This document shows positions 28,124-36,570 of a stretch of 59,613 bases of DNA, one piece after another; positions within the stretch are counted from its first letter, which is position 1; the number at the start of each line of letters is the position of its first letter. The notes beneath the pieces were generated by a model. That model saw nothing but the letters and a program-made list of their open reading frames with translations, was not told the origin of the DNA and did no database searches. The stretch is from Thermoanaerobaculia bacterium (GTDB taxonomy: Bacteria > Acidobacteriota > Thermoanaerobaculia > Multivoradales > JAHEKO01). The stretch lies in NCBI GenBank assembly GCA_947259195.1, contig CAMYLC010000155.1:80899-140511 (forward strand), in the 5' to 3' direction. The position numbers and the translations under genes were made by a program.

Positions 28124-28861
28124 TCAGAGCTTCTCACCGACGATCTGCTTGTAGCCTTTGACCGGGGGGCCGGTCGCAGAGCCAACAGGACCTGCACTCA
28201 CCTTCCATTTGGTGGACCCGTCCAGAGTGTCTCGCAATCTCCTCGTCAGGTCGTCGAAGACACCGCTCATCTCGTAGCGGATCGCATCTTCTTCGCGGTT
28301 CCAGATCGACACCGAGAGTGCCTGGTCGGGGTCGTGCAAGGCTTCTGCCAGAAAGGCGGCGCGGCACCCTGGCGTGGAATGGAGAGTCGGCAGGACAGCA
28401 GTGTCATAGAGGTCGATGAGGTCGTCCCATTTTCCGGGTTTGACCCGCACCGAGACGATCTTCAAATAGAGCCGCGGTGGCAGGTTGGAGTCGGGCAGCT
28501 CTTCATCTCCGGCCTCGACGGTAAAGGCGTCGCCGATCATCGGCTGCGGCGACCCATGCGGCTCCAGGGCTGAACCTTCGGACAGCCGGACGTTCCACTC
28601 CGCAGTACCCGAGACGAGCTTGGTGCCCTCTTCGAGGAGATCTAGATAGTCAATGCTGTGCTCGTATCGGTCCGCCGCCTCGGGGCTGTCCCAGAACGTC
28701 ATGGAAATGCACTCGTCGGCTTTGGAGGTGGCTTGGAGCAGGCTGGCGAACCGGCAGGCACTGTGCTGCTGGAGCAGCGGCAGGACCTTCTTTTGGTAGA
28801 ACTCCTGAACTGCTCGCAGATCGGCGCCCTGGGTGTCGAGCTTGAGGAAGCGCAGGTACAC
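28124..28861 (-). CDS. Tandem ABM-like (dimeric alpha-beta barrel) protein
   Basis: Its 245 residues contain two copies of the antibiotic-biosynthesis-monooxygenase-like ferredoxin fold. The first spans about 1-85 (YLRFLKLDTQGADLRAVQEF to the SMTFWDSPEAADRYE strand) and the second about 130-225 (LYLKIVSVRVKPGKWDDLI to SVSIWNREEDAIRYE). The shared 'W-x-x-x-E/D-A-x-R-Y-E' end of each copy shows the duplication. Some relatives are oxygenases or heme oxygenases, but many are of unknown function, and I see no cofactor-binding residues. It starts with GTG 28861, 12 bases after the RsbW-like gene, so the two probably form an operon. Confidence 0.7.
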   Translation of the reverse strand: MYLRFLKLDTQGADLRAVQEFYQKKVLPLLQQHSACRFASLLQATSKADECISMTFWDSPEAADRYEHSIDYLDLLEEGTKLVSGTAEWNVRLSEGSALEPHGSPQPMIGDAFTVEAGDEELPDSNLPPRLYLKIVSVRVKPGKWDDLIDLYDTAVLPTLHSTPGCRAAFLAEALHDPDQALSVSIWNREEDAIRYEMSGVFDDLTRRLRDTLDGSTKWKVSAGPVGSATGPPVKGYKQIVGEKL

Positions 28862-28873
28862 GGGGAGGTCTCT

Positions 28874-29320
28874 TTACTGTTTCCGCATCCAGATCTCGGT
28901 GCCGCCTTTCTCGAAACGCACCTCGTCCATGAGTTGATTGATGAGGTAGATCCCCCGTCCGCCTTCGGCGTAGAGATTCTCGCCGGACAGTGGGCTGGGA
29001 ATGCCCTGGGGGTCGAAGCCCGGACCCGGATCGCGAATGATGATCAGCATTCCCCTCTCTTCGTCACAAGCGACGCAGACCTGGACGTTGCGCGACGGAT
29101 CTTCCTCACAACCGTGCACGACTGCGTTTGCCAGGGCCTCCTGCAGAGCCAGCTCGATCTCATTCGCCTTGCCCTTGGAACAGTGCATGTCCTGGACCAC
29201 CGCCATGATTCGATCGACGGCCGGCGTCACCTCTTCGACGGAGCCCTGAATCGTCATGTTGAGACGCAGGATGAGTTTCTTGGAGTCGAACTCGCAGCTC
29301 GATATCGGTTCGCTTGGCAT
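28874..29320 (-). CDS. RsbW-like HATPase (anti-sigma factor type serine kinase)
   Basis: A 148-residue stand-alone GHKL ATPase. The N box is [15 protein letters not shown], the G1 box [11 protein letters not shown] and the G2 region [15 protein letters not shown]. This is the size and order of RsbW/SpoIIAB-type anti-sigma factors, which bind a sigma factor and phosphorylate an anti-anti-sigma protein. A GGAGG ribosome binding site 5 bases before ATG 29320 fixes the start. A sigma-70 gene begins about 630 bases away on the other strand, but group 1 sigma factors are not typical targets and no STAS-domain partner is near, so the target is unknown. Confidence 0.82.
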   Translation of the reverse strand: MPSEPISSCEFDSKKLILRLNMTIQGSVEEVTPAVDRIMAVVQDMHCSKGKANEIELALQEALANAVVHGCEEDPSRNVQVCVACDEERGMLIIIRDPGPGFDPQGIPSPLSGENLYAEGGRGIYLINQLMDEVRFEKGGTEIWMRKQ

Positions 29321-29405
29321 GGCAGCCTCCACACCGGCTCTTCGCCCTACAGCGCGGGAATTTCCCATTATGGCACGAAGATGGATCGAGGAGTCCGGAC
29401 GGCTG

Positions 29406-29561
29406 TTCGGCGGGACCGATCTCGGCTACTTCCAGAAGATCATCAACGTCAACCTGGTGGGCACGTTCAACTGCGTGCGGCTGGCGGCGTCGGCCATGGC
29501 AAAGAACGAACCGCAGGCCGATGGCGAGCGGGGCGCCATCGTCAACACGGCTTCGGTGGCC
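29406..29561 (+). pseudogene. Internal fragment of an SDR (3-hydroxyacyl-CoA dehydrogenase type 2-like)
   Basis: About 52 codons encode [20 protein letters not shown], then [20 protein letters not shown]. This is the central part of HSD10-like SDRs, which normally run to about 250 residues. The dinucleotide-binding start and the catalytic Tyr-Lys are both missing: the sequence before codon 1 bears no resemblance to an SDR and the match stops exactly at NTASVA. It ends 1 base before a fragment of an unrelated gene in another frame. This is a decayed remnant, not a working gene. Confidence 0.75.
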
Positions 29562-29562
29562 G

Positions 29563-29674
29563 GCAGTGCTCATGGGAGTGGAGTCGGATGTCGGCACTTT
29601 CGCCCCTGGAAAGTACGCCGACATCATTGCCGATCGTGGATATCGTCATCAAACATGGCAAGCGCTACAAGTAG
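29563..29674 (+). pseudogene. C-terminal fragment of an amidohydrolase, internally deleted/frameshifted
   Basis: One frame reads [18 protein letters not shown] (29578-29631), the 'GxxxPGKxADI' segment near the end of metal-dependent amidohydrolases. A second frame then reads [12 protein letters not shown] and stops at 29674, which matches the terminal 'VDxVxKxGKxYK' strand of the same family. The roughly 15-residue 'DGDPLxDI' piece that normally joins them is missing. All metal-binding residues would lie in the lost upstream part. The remaining sequence up to 29927 holds no gene that I can support. Confidence 0.7.
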
Positions 29675-29954
29675 CCTGGTGCAATCTCTGGATGGATCAG
29701 CTCTCGAATGGTGGCAATGGGCCCCGAGAAAGTGCTGGCCAGGGGTCCTCGACGCGATCCGCGGGGAATATTCCGGCCGGGCAAAGCGTCATTAGTAGAT
29801 GAGGACTTCAGTGGGCGGAACTCTTGGCGGGGGAGGTGGAACCCACGGTACCGACTTCGGTCCGCGCTCCTGAGGAATCGAACCCTCCTCGGCCGAGGAC
29901 GACTGGAGTCTGTCGGGCAACAGGTTAGTGCGCTCCCGGGGAGGTGAGCTTCCG

Positions 29955-31598
29955 TTGGAGCCGAAAGCCAAAGATCCAGGTGAGCGGGATCGAGCTGCGC
30001 AAGCTCTGTGCGGCACGCACGGGGTTCGGAGCCTCCATGAGACTCGAGGTCATGGCTGGTTGCCTCTCGGTCCTACCGAAAAAGCCGGTGATCGGCTGCA
30101 AAGCTCCTCGGTTCATGAGGTACCGTCGTCGGATGAGGGGGGCGACGGCGACGCGCCTGCGGATCCTATCCGTATGTATCTCCGAGAGATGGCCTCGGTC
30201 CCCCTCCTGGATCGAGAAGGAGAGGTTTCGATCTCGCGCTGTATCGAAGACGGGGAGCGCATGCTCTTTCGTGCCCTGGCTTCGAATCTGTTCCTGCTCG
30301 AGCGCTTGCTGACGACATACTACCTGGCGGCTCCGGAGGAGCGCCGGACGAACTGGGTCCTGGAAGATCCCCCGGAAGTCTTTGCGAAGGTGCCGGCCCT
30401 GCCGGGAGTCCGGCGATTGATGCCACACTTTCGTCGCCTCGCCGAAATCGAGGAGTCGATCGATCGACTCCGTCTTCATCAGGCGGGGATAGAAAGAGAC
30501 TCTGCCCGATTTCAGCAGCTGGAGCGAGAGATCGATAGAGAGGTGGCGAGATCGGCGGTCGAGATTCACCGCATCGACCTTCCTGTCAAGGCAGCAGGCG
30601 GTCTGGACGACCTGCTGGGTGCCATCCGTCGGGAATACCGCCGCTGCGACCAGGGAATCCGCCGGGCGGCCAAGGCTCGCCGACACGAGACGAGCAAGGA
30701 TCTTCAGGCTCTTCATCGCCGTCGCATTCGCCGGTATCGTCTGTGGCGCCAGGAACTGGATCGACGATTTGGCTCGAACGCGGACGAGATCAAGAGAATC
30801 GGTAAGTCGATGCGTCAGGGCACCGAGATTGCGGAGAAGTCGAGAGAGGCACTCATCGTGGCCAATCTCAGACTCGTCGTTTCGGTTGCGAAAAGGTACG
30901 CCCGGCGCGGACTGAGCCTTCTTGACCTGATTCAGGAAGGCAACCTCGGTCTGTTGAGAGCGGTGGCGAAGTTCGAGTATCGAAGGGGCTACAAGTTCTC
31001 CACCTACGCCCATTGGTGGATCCGTCAAGCCATTACACGAGCTCTGGCAGACCAGTCCCGAACCGTGAGGATTCCGGTTCATATGATCGAGACTCTTCAT
31101 CAGCTGAGATATGCAGAGCGCTATCTGGTGCAGGAGTTGGGTCGGGCGCCATCGGTGGAGGAGCTTGCAGAGCAGATGAGCTTGCCGATCGCCAAAGTGA
31201 GACTGCTCCGCAAGGTGGCCCGACAACCGATCTCTCTCGAGGCACCGGTAGGCGACGATGAGGACTCACAGTTCGGGGACTTCCTGGAGGATCGTTCTAC
31301 CACGTCACCTTTGGAGAGCGCCATCACCATGCGACTGCGAGAGCAGACCGCCGATGCTTTGAGGATGCTCAGCCCACGGGAGGAGACTGTGCTCCGCATG
31401 CGATTCGGGGTTGGTGGCAGGGATACCTATACCCTGGCGGAAGCTGGGCGCCGATTCGACATCACTCGGGAGCGCGTGCGCCAGATCGAGGCTCAGGCAC
31501 TATCCAAGCTGAATCGGGATCAGCGAGCGGCCAAGCTGCGGCAGTTCGTCACCGCTTCCGATTCAGTTCGAGGTGTTGATAGAGAGGCCCGTCACTGA
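29955..31598 (+). CDS. RNA polymerase sigma-70 family factor (RpoD-like)
   Basis: The conserved protein shows region 1.2 ([20 protein letters not shown]), a long non-conserved insert, and region 2 with [46 protein letters not shown]. Region 3 (IPVHMIETL) and region 4, ending in the helix-turn-helix [19 protein letters not shown], follow. Region 1.1 is absent or reduced to about 70 unrelated residues. I prefer TTG 29955 as start because GGGGAGGTGA lies 7-8 bases upstream; GTG 29928 is the longer option with a weak site. This could be the primary sigma factor or a group 2 relative. Its last 50 bases overlap the convergent Elp3 gene. Confidence 0.88.
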   Translation: MEPKAKDPGERDRAAQALCGTHGVRSLHETRGHGWLPLGPTEKAGDRLQSSSVHEVPSSDEGGDGDAPADPIRMYLREMASVPLLDREGEVSISRCIEDGERMLFRALASNLFLLERLLTTYYLAAPEERRTNWVLEDPPEVFAKVPALPGVRRLMPHFRRLAEIEESIDRLRLHQAGIERDSARFQQLEREIDREVARSAVEIHRIDLPVKAAGGLDDLLGAIRREYRRCDQGIRRAAKARRHETSKDLQALHRRRIRRYRLWRQELDRRFGSNADEIKRIGKSMRQGTEIAEKSREALIVANLRLVVSVAKRYARRGLSLLDLIQEGNLGLLRAVAKFEYRRGYKFSTYAHWWIRQAITRALADQSRTVRIPVHMIETLHQLRYAERYLVQELGRAPSVEELAEQMSLPIAKVRLLRKVARQPISLEAPVGDDEDSQFGDFLEDRSTTSPLESAITMRLREQTADALRMLSPREETVLRMRFGVGGRDTYTLAEAGRRFDITRERVRQIEAQALSKLNRDQRAAKLRQFVTASDSVRGVDREARH

Positions 31599-33321
31599 AG
31601 CCCAGCCTGCGGTAGTAGGGTCGCGTGCCAACAGCCGAGATCACCGCCAGGTTCCTGTAGTTCTTGTCAGTTGCGATCTTCTGGGCGCGGCGGATGAGGC
31701 GCCGACCGAGACCGAGGTGTTGAGATCGAGCGCCCTCTCTTTGCCCGATGGCCGCCAGGTGGCCGTAGACGTGCACCTCCCTGATCATGGCGCTGCTCTC
31801 GATCTCTGGTATCTGAATCCGGCGAGCGGGCAGGGATAGTCGAAGAAAGGCAGCGATCCGGTCCTCGGGGGTGACGAATTGAAGGAAAACCTCCCGACCG
31901 AGGCCGGTGTCGTAGTCCAATCGACGAAGGGTGAGACGGCTGGGATCCACACTTCGGTGGCGGATCTCGCGGGCACGGATGTCTCGACTCTCGAGGCCAC
32001 GGAGGCGAATCTCCTCCTCGGCCACTTGTCGAAGGTTCGTCACCTTGTTTCCCGTGACGATATCGGTGCCGGGAATGTCTCGAATGATGCGGGTTATGCG
32101 GCAGTACTCGGGCGTTCGCCTGAGACACTCGGTGAGCACCCAGGTAAGCTCGCTCTGGGAGTAGGGAAGCCACTCACGCCGCTCGTAGTACCCCATCAAC
32201 TCCGCGCTCTCGACGAGACTGCAAGGGTAGATCTTGAGCTCGTCGGGTCGAAAGTCGGGGTCGTCGAACAGGCGGTCGAAGTCGTCAACGTCAAGCTCAG
32301 GTGTGGAGCCGAGTAGATTCGGCATCCAGTGAGCGTGAATCTTGAATCCTGCCTGCCTCAGCAGTTTCGTCGCTCGTCGGATATCCGCCACGTCGTGGCC
32401 TCGTCGGTTGAGAGCGAGGACGCGGTCAGAGAGGCTCTGATATCCGATCTGGACCTTGGTTGCGCCTAGACGTCGGATGCGCAGCACTTCTTCGAGGTGG
32501 AGGTTGTCAGGACGGGTTTCGACGACCAGTCCGACGGCTCTGGCGACGGCTGATTCGTTGCGCTTCTGAGCCAGCTCCAGGGCACCCCAGTCAGCTTCCT
32601 CGAGGCGTGAGACGGTCGACTCGAGGCAGTCGAGGGCCCCGGCCACGATGCTGTTGTAGGAACGCGTCATACTTCGGCCATCGACTTCGACGTTGATATC
32701 GCGAAAGTCGAAAGCGGTTTTGGGTCGAGTCACGTAGGGTGTAGGAATCTCCGGCGAAAAGGCGTTCAGGGCGTCGAAGCAACGCTTTACAAACCAAATT
32801 CGGTAGGCCTCTGGATAGGAGGACCAGGTGCCGCCAAGCACTATGACCTCGGCCTTGTCCACATTGTGACCCGTGTTGTGATAGGTCAGGAGCCGTGACA
32901 AGCTCTGATTGAAAGGGTCGAACTGATGCTGGGCAGCGCGCTGGGCGCCAGGCTCGTCTGAGAGATAACTCTTCGGCATTCGTACATCGCTGGGACAGAA
33001 GATGCACTTCCCGGGGCAAGGGTACGGCTTGGTCAAAACGGTTACCGGTGCGACACCACTCAGCGTCCGCACCGGCTTCATGCGCAGCTTGTCTACAAAG
33101 GCGACTTCGTCCCGGGCCCAATCGAGCTTTCGGCCCAAGTATCGGAAACCCTGGATGATTTCGCTCTTGGAGAAAAAGCCCGAGCCATCCTTCGGGTAGC
33201 GTCTCAGGACCAACTCATAGCTGGCCTGGTCGAAGAGTTCCAGAACTTCGATCTCGGCGATGAGGGCGGCAAGCTGCTTCTCGTAGACCTCGGGCTCGAA
33301 CTGAAGAGCAGATTCCTGCAT
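31549..33321 (-). CDS. elp3: Bacterial Elp3: radical SAM / GNAT tRNA uridine-34 modification enzyme
   Basis: About 590 residues with both Elp3 halves. The radical SAM half has the cluster motif [13 protein letters not shown], then [27 protein letters not shown] and [11 protein letters not shown]. The C-terminal GNAT half has [13 protein letters not shown] (acetyl-CoA loop) and [16 protein letters not shown]. Elp3 uses SAM and acetyl-CoA to put a carboxymethyl group on C5 of wobble uridine (cm5U34) in tRNA. ATG 33321 or ATG 33336 may be the start; the second overlaps by 2 bases the start codon of a divergent Trm9-like methyltransferase. That partner is what one would expect for the next step of the same modification. 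Confidence 0.92.
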   Translation of the reverse strand: MQESALQFEPEVYEKQLAALIAEIEVLELFDQASYELVLRRYPKDGSGFFSKSEIIQGFRYLGRKLDWARDEVAFVDKLRMKPVRTLSGVAPVTVLTKPYPCPGKCIFCPSDVRMPKSYLSDEPGAQRAAQHQFDPFNQSLSRLLTYHNTGHNVDKAEVIVLGGTWSSYPEAYRIWFVKRCFDALNAFSPEIPTPYVTRPKTAFDFRDINVEVDGRSMTRSYNSIVAGALDCLESTVSRLEEADWGALELAQKRNESAVARAVGLVVETRPDNLHLEEVLRIRRLGATKVQIGYQSLSDRVLALNRRGHDVADIRRATKLLRQAGFKIHAHWMPNLLGSTPELDVDDFDRLFDDPDFRPDELKIYPCSLVESAELMGYYERREWLPYSQSELTWVLTECLRRTPEYCRITRIIRDIPGTDIVTGNKVTNLRQVAEEEIRLRGLESRDIRAREIRHRSVDPSRLTLRRLDYDTGLGREVFLQFVTPEDRIAAFLRLSLPARRIQIPEIESSAMIREVHVYGHLAAIGQREGARSQHLGLGRRLIRRAQKIATDKNYRNLAVISAVGTRPYYRRLGFSDGPLYQHLELNRKR

Positions 33322-33334
33322 TTCTTCTCTCACC

Positions 33335-34141
33335 ATGAATCGCCAGACAATTGCAGCACTGAACCGTATCAACCGGAGCTTCTACCAGCTCAGGAGCGAG
33401 GAGTTCAGCCGCACTCGCAGGAGCCCCTGGCCGGGTTGGTCGCGAGTGATATCCGCCTTCCAGGAGCGCAGATCCACGATCGCTGCCGAAAGCCGCGCCT
33501 CTATTGTAGATGTCGGATGCGGAAACGGTCGGTTTCGGGACTTCATGGGGAGTCGTACTCAGAGCAAGATGCGCTATGTCGGCATCGATGCGAGCCTACC
33601 TTTGTTGGCCGAGGCGCGGCGGAGCGGCGCCGGATCGACGTCGGTCGACACGGCCTTGGTGGCCGCTGATCTGGTCACCGACCGTGCCCTCGGGTGCCTG
33701 AGATCCGCGTGCTTCGATCTGGCAGTCGCGTTTGGTCTGCTTCACCACATTCCCAGCAGGCAGGCGAGACTCCGTCTGTTGGCGGCTCTTGCGTCCTGCC
33801 TCAGACCGACCGGTTTGATGGCGGTCTCTTTCTGGCAGTTTGGCGAGCATCAAAGGTACTTGCAGCGCTCGGTCTCTTGGGCAGACTACAATCGGCAGGC
33901 TGAGGAGCCCATCGAGATGGCGGAGTTGGAGGAGGGAGATATGGTGCTGACCTGGGGGGAGCCTGCGACTGGGGAGACGCCGAAACTCAGCTCGTCTCTC
34001 CGGTTCTGTCACTTCACCAATGCGACCGAGGCAAAACAACTCGTCAGCTCCCTGTCGATGGAGCTCATAACTGGTTTCACTTCGGATGGTGAAGGAGGGC
34101 GCCAGAATCTATACTATTTGCTGGAGAAACCCCCCGAATAG
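33335..34141 (+). CDS. Trm9/ALKBH8-like SAM-dependent methyltransferase
   Basis: A 268-residue class I methyltransferase whose parts follow Trm9 and the methyltransferase domain of ALKBH8 in order. These are the leader with SRTRRSPWPGW (Trm9: 'F-x-x-T-R-x-x-P-W-P'), SAM motif I IVDVGCGNGRF, GIDASLPLLAEAR, FDLAVAFGLLHHIPSR, then GDMVLTWG and LRFCHFTNATEAKQL (Trm9: 'G-D-x-L-V-P-W', 'R-Y-Y-H-x-F'). Eukaryotic Trm9 methyl-esterifies cm5U34 to mcm5U34 in tRNA. ATG 33335 shares bases with the alternative Elp3 start on the other strand. A general small-molecule methyltransferase remains possible, but the tail match is specific. Confidence 0.8.
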   Translation: MNRQTIAALNRINRSFYQLRSEEFSRTRRSPWPGWSRVISAFQERRSTIAAESRASIVDVGCGNGRFRDFMGSRTQSKMRYVGIDASLPLLAEARRSGAGSTSVDTALVAADLVTDRALGCLRSACFDLAVAFGLLHHIPSRQARLRLLAALASCLRPTGLMAVSFWQFGEHQRYLQRSVSWADYNRQAEEPIEMAELEEGDMVLTWGEPATGETPKLSSSLRFCHFTNATEAKQLVSSLSMELITGFTSDGEGGRQNLYYLLEKPPE

Positions 34142-34248
34142 CTGCGTCGCTGGAGTCCTTGCTAGGGGTTCGGGGAGCCTGATCGCCATCCCTGGCTGCA
34201 GAGCTCGGGAGACTTGGGCGAGTCGCAGCACCGCGGACGGTTCCTGGA

Positions 34249-34254
34249 TATAAT
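34249..34254 (+). promoter_or_regulatory. Consensus -10 element (TATAAT) upstream of the GGDEF gene
   Basis: A perfect TATAAT lies 62 bases before GTG 34316 in the 174-base gap after the methyltransferase gene. No TTGACA-like -35 lies at 16-18 bases, so activity would need an activator or rely on the -10. Confidence 0.45.
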
Positions 34255-34315
34255 CGGTAGCGGGTCCAGGTCCGAGAAGCTGCACGTGTTGGTGGCGCGG
34301 TGATTTACGGCGTAC

Positions 34316-35545
34316 GTGAGCCACGATCCCATGATCGACAACCGCACATTCCTGCTGAGCATCGTGATCAGCGTGGCGCTCGTGTTCCTGCTGCTGGTTT
34401 TCTTCTTGCGGGCGCTCCAGCTTTCCCGATCCCTGAAAAAGCAGAACAGTGAAATCAGGACCCTCCTCAACAAGATACATCGCATCGACGACGAGCTGAC
34501 CTTCGTTCTCGATTTCATTCGGGAGTTGCCGCATCTGACCGGAGAGCTGAACAACCAGATGAACCCGAGAGGGATCCCGCAGGTGCTGATGAATGTTCTC
34601 GTCCGCACCTTCCAGCCCGAACAGGCGGTCGTTCTTCTGCGTCGCAAGCGCACCCTGGCGCAGCCCGAGCGGGACAAGGAGTTCATAGCAGCTGCGATTG
34701 CGGCGCCGAGGTCCACGTTCGATAGAGGGATGGTCGTGACCATGGGGGAGGGTGATCTCGGATACGTTGCACAGCAGCATCGGGTCCTGGATCATTCCGA
34801 GCTGGATCGGGAGGCGCAGCCGCATCGCCATGTGCGCGCCAAGGGCCTTTCGGCGTTTCGACCCGATCTGGCCTCGCCAATGACCATCGACGAGCGAACA
34901 CTGGGAGTGATAGCTCTTCGGCGGCCCGAGAAGCAGAAGCCCTACGGCAAAGAGGTATTCCGGGTGATCGCCCAGATGGGAGCCTTCGCCCTGAACAATC
35001 TTCAAGCCTATGCCGAGGTCAAGTCGGTAGCCGACGTCGACCCGCTCACCAAGATCTGGAACAAGGGGGTACTCAATTTCAGATTGGGTGAGTTGGTCTT
35101 CGATGCCGAAGAGAGCAAGCGCAGTCTTGCTGTGTTCTTGTTCGACATCGACCATTTCAAGAACTACAACGATATCAACGGTCATGTGGCAGGGGATCGG
35201 TTGCTGCAGACGCTGGCACGACTGGTCAAGGAGCAGGTCCGGATCGACGACATCTTTGGGCGTTTCGGCGGTGAGGAGTTCCTGCTGATTCTGCCGAACA
35301 GGACCAAGTCCCAGGCCAGGATCACGGGAGAGAAGATCCGTGCCACCATCGAAGACTACGAATTTCCTTTCGGTGACAAGCAGCCTTTGAATCGCCTTAC
35401 CATCAGCGGTGGGGTTGCCTGCTTTCCACAGGACGGGCGCAACAGCTCCGAGCTGATCCGGGCCGCCGATCAGGCTCTCTACCAGGCCAAGCGGGCGGGT
35501 CGCAATCGAATCATGGCGGCTGGTGCAGTTGCCTTGGCCGACTAG
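34316..35545 (+). CDS. Membrane-anchored GAF-GGDEF diguanylate cyclase
   Basis: Makes the second messenger c-di-GMP from two GTP. One N-terminal helix (FLLSIVISVALVFLLLVFFL, about 12-31) anchors it. A coiled linker and a GAF-like domain (about 80-235) follow, then the GGDEF domain. In it, DPLTKIWNKG opens the fold, FDIDHFKNYND binds metal, and the active site reads GGEEF near 318. An RIDD sequence five residues before GGEEF is the RxxD inhibitory site, so product feedback is likely. GTG 34316 and ATG 34331 are both possible starts; neither has a clear ribosome binding site. It stands alone. Confidence 0.93.
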   Translation: MSHDPMIDNRTFLLSIVISVALVFLLLVFFLRALQLSRSLKKQNSEIRTLLNKIHRIDDELTFVLDFIRELPHLTGELNNQMNPRGIPQVLMNVLVRTFQPEQAVVLLRRKRTLAQPERDKEFIAAAIAAPRSTFDRGMVVTMGEGDLGYVAQQHRVLDHSELDREAQPHRHVRAKGLSAFRPDLASPMTIDERTLGVIALRRPEKQKPYGKEVFRVIAQMGAFALNNLQAYAEVKSVADVDPLTKIWNKGVLNFRLGELVFDAEESKRSLAVFLFDIDHFKNYNDINGHVAGDRLLQTLARLVKEQVRIDDIFGRFGGEEFLLILPNRTKSQARITGEKIRATIEDYEFPFGDKQPLNRLTISGGVACFPQDGRNSSELIRAADQALYQAKRAGRNRIMAAGAVALAD

Positions 35546-35841
35546 CGGCCCTGGCTGAGAACTGCGATGGCGGGCCGGTCAGGGCGAGTCCTCCTCCAAC
35601 CCACTCCAGTGAAGACATCCGCAGGGTGAAGGTTGCAGGCCAGAGCAGAGCGAGGGCGATCCTGGAGGCCGTGGTCGGCAGAGCCACGGAAAGATCCCGA
35701 GTCTCGGCAACAGCATGAGATGCACCTCGCAGGCGCTGTTCGACGGGACGAGAATTGCCCTCGCCTGAACAGCGAGACTATCAACAGGCACCTGCTGAGA
35801 GTCGAGGGGTGAGGACGGGGCCGTGGCCCCGGGTGCTGCTG

Positions 35842-36564
35842 TCAGTCGCGATCGATCTGATCGTCCGAAAGTCTGAAGATCAGAGTAGTCCTGCCGGCCG
35901 TAATCTGGTCTCCTGGGAGGAGCTGGCTGTAGCGAATGCGGTTGTTGTTCAGATAGGTTCCGTTGCGGCTTGTCAGGTCCCTGACGAAGAACTCCGAACC
36001 GAAGGCTTCGATCTGGAAGTGGGCCGAAGATACAGACTGATCGGCGAGATTGACGTCGGCCTCTTTGCGGCCGAAGGAGGTCTTGGCTCGAACGATCGGG
36101 CGACGCTCCTCTCCGGGGCGAGCGCCCAGAATCAGCAGATACGGCTGGGCCTCGAGATCGAGAAAAGGAGAAGGCAATTGGGTCTCTTCAGCAATGAACT
36201 CTGTGCCTGTGGCGGTGGAGTTGGCCTGTTGAACCTGTCCGCCCTCATCGCCCGGCTCGAGCTCGTCCATGATCGAGTCCATCATCAGGGCTGGCTGAAA
36301 GACCGTGTCGGCCGGGTTCGACCGGTTGGATGACGCTGCTGGTGATCGAACGATGGCTCGCTCTTCTGTTTCGATCTCGATCTCATCTGTCAGATTGGCA
36401 GCCCGCAATTCGACGCTCCCGCTGTCCTGCCGTTCACCAGATCCCACCACCTGGTCGGACCGGTGGGCGGGGGACCCGCAGATCGGACACCTCCACTCCG
36501 TCCGGGAGTCGTCGCTATCGGTAGAGGAAAAAGGATAACCGCAATTGTCGCAGATGATTTCCAT
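35842..36564 (-). CDS. Zinc-ribbon FHA domain protein
   Basis: A 240-residue cytoplasmic protein. Residues 1-31 hold two CxxC pairs (CDNCG and CPICG), a zinc-ribbon pattern. The middle is acidic and probably unstructured. The C-terminal 95 residues form an FHA domain that binds phosphothreonine: FGRKEADVNL, SSAHFQIE (the conserved Ser-x-x-His) and DLTSRNGTYLNNN (the conserved Asn-Gly). It starts 6 bases after the stop of the Ser/Thr kinase gene, so the FHA domain is a natural reader or substrate of that kinase. The 296 bases between this gene and the GGDEF gene hold nothing I recognise. Confidence 0.88.
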   Translation of the reverse strand: MEIICDNCGYPFSSTDSDDSRTEWRCPICGSPAHRSDQVVGSGERQDSGSVELRAANLTDEIEIETEERAIVRSPAASSNRSNPADTVFQPALMMDSIMDELEPGDEGGQVQQANSTATGTEFIAEETQLPSPFLDLEAQPYLLILGARPGEERRPIVRAKTSFGRKEADVNLADQSVSSAHFQIEAFGSEFFVRDLTSRNGTYLNNNRIRYSQLLPGDQITAGRTTLIFRLSDDQIDRD

Positions 36565-36570
36565 GGCTCC

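Noticed and set aside
29860..29940. tRNA-like text on the minus strand (GGTTCGATTCC, a small anticodon-like hairpin)
   Set aside because: The T-stem is out of register by one base, the acceptor arms (GGAGCGC at both ends) are direct rather than inverted repeats, and no anticodon loop of 7 bases forms. No functional tRNA can be supported.
29925..31226. 433-codon open frame antisense to the sigma-70 gene
   Set aside because: The translation has no family features, while the plus strand encodes all conserved sigma regions.
35546..35841. Small open frames on the minus strand between the GGDEF and FHA genes
   Set aside because: The frames overlap one another, have no family resemblance or ribosome binding site, and the gap is under 300 bases.
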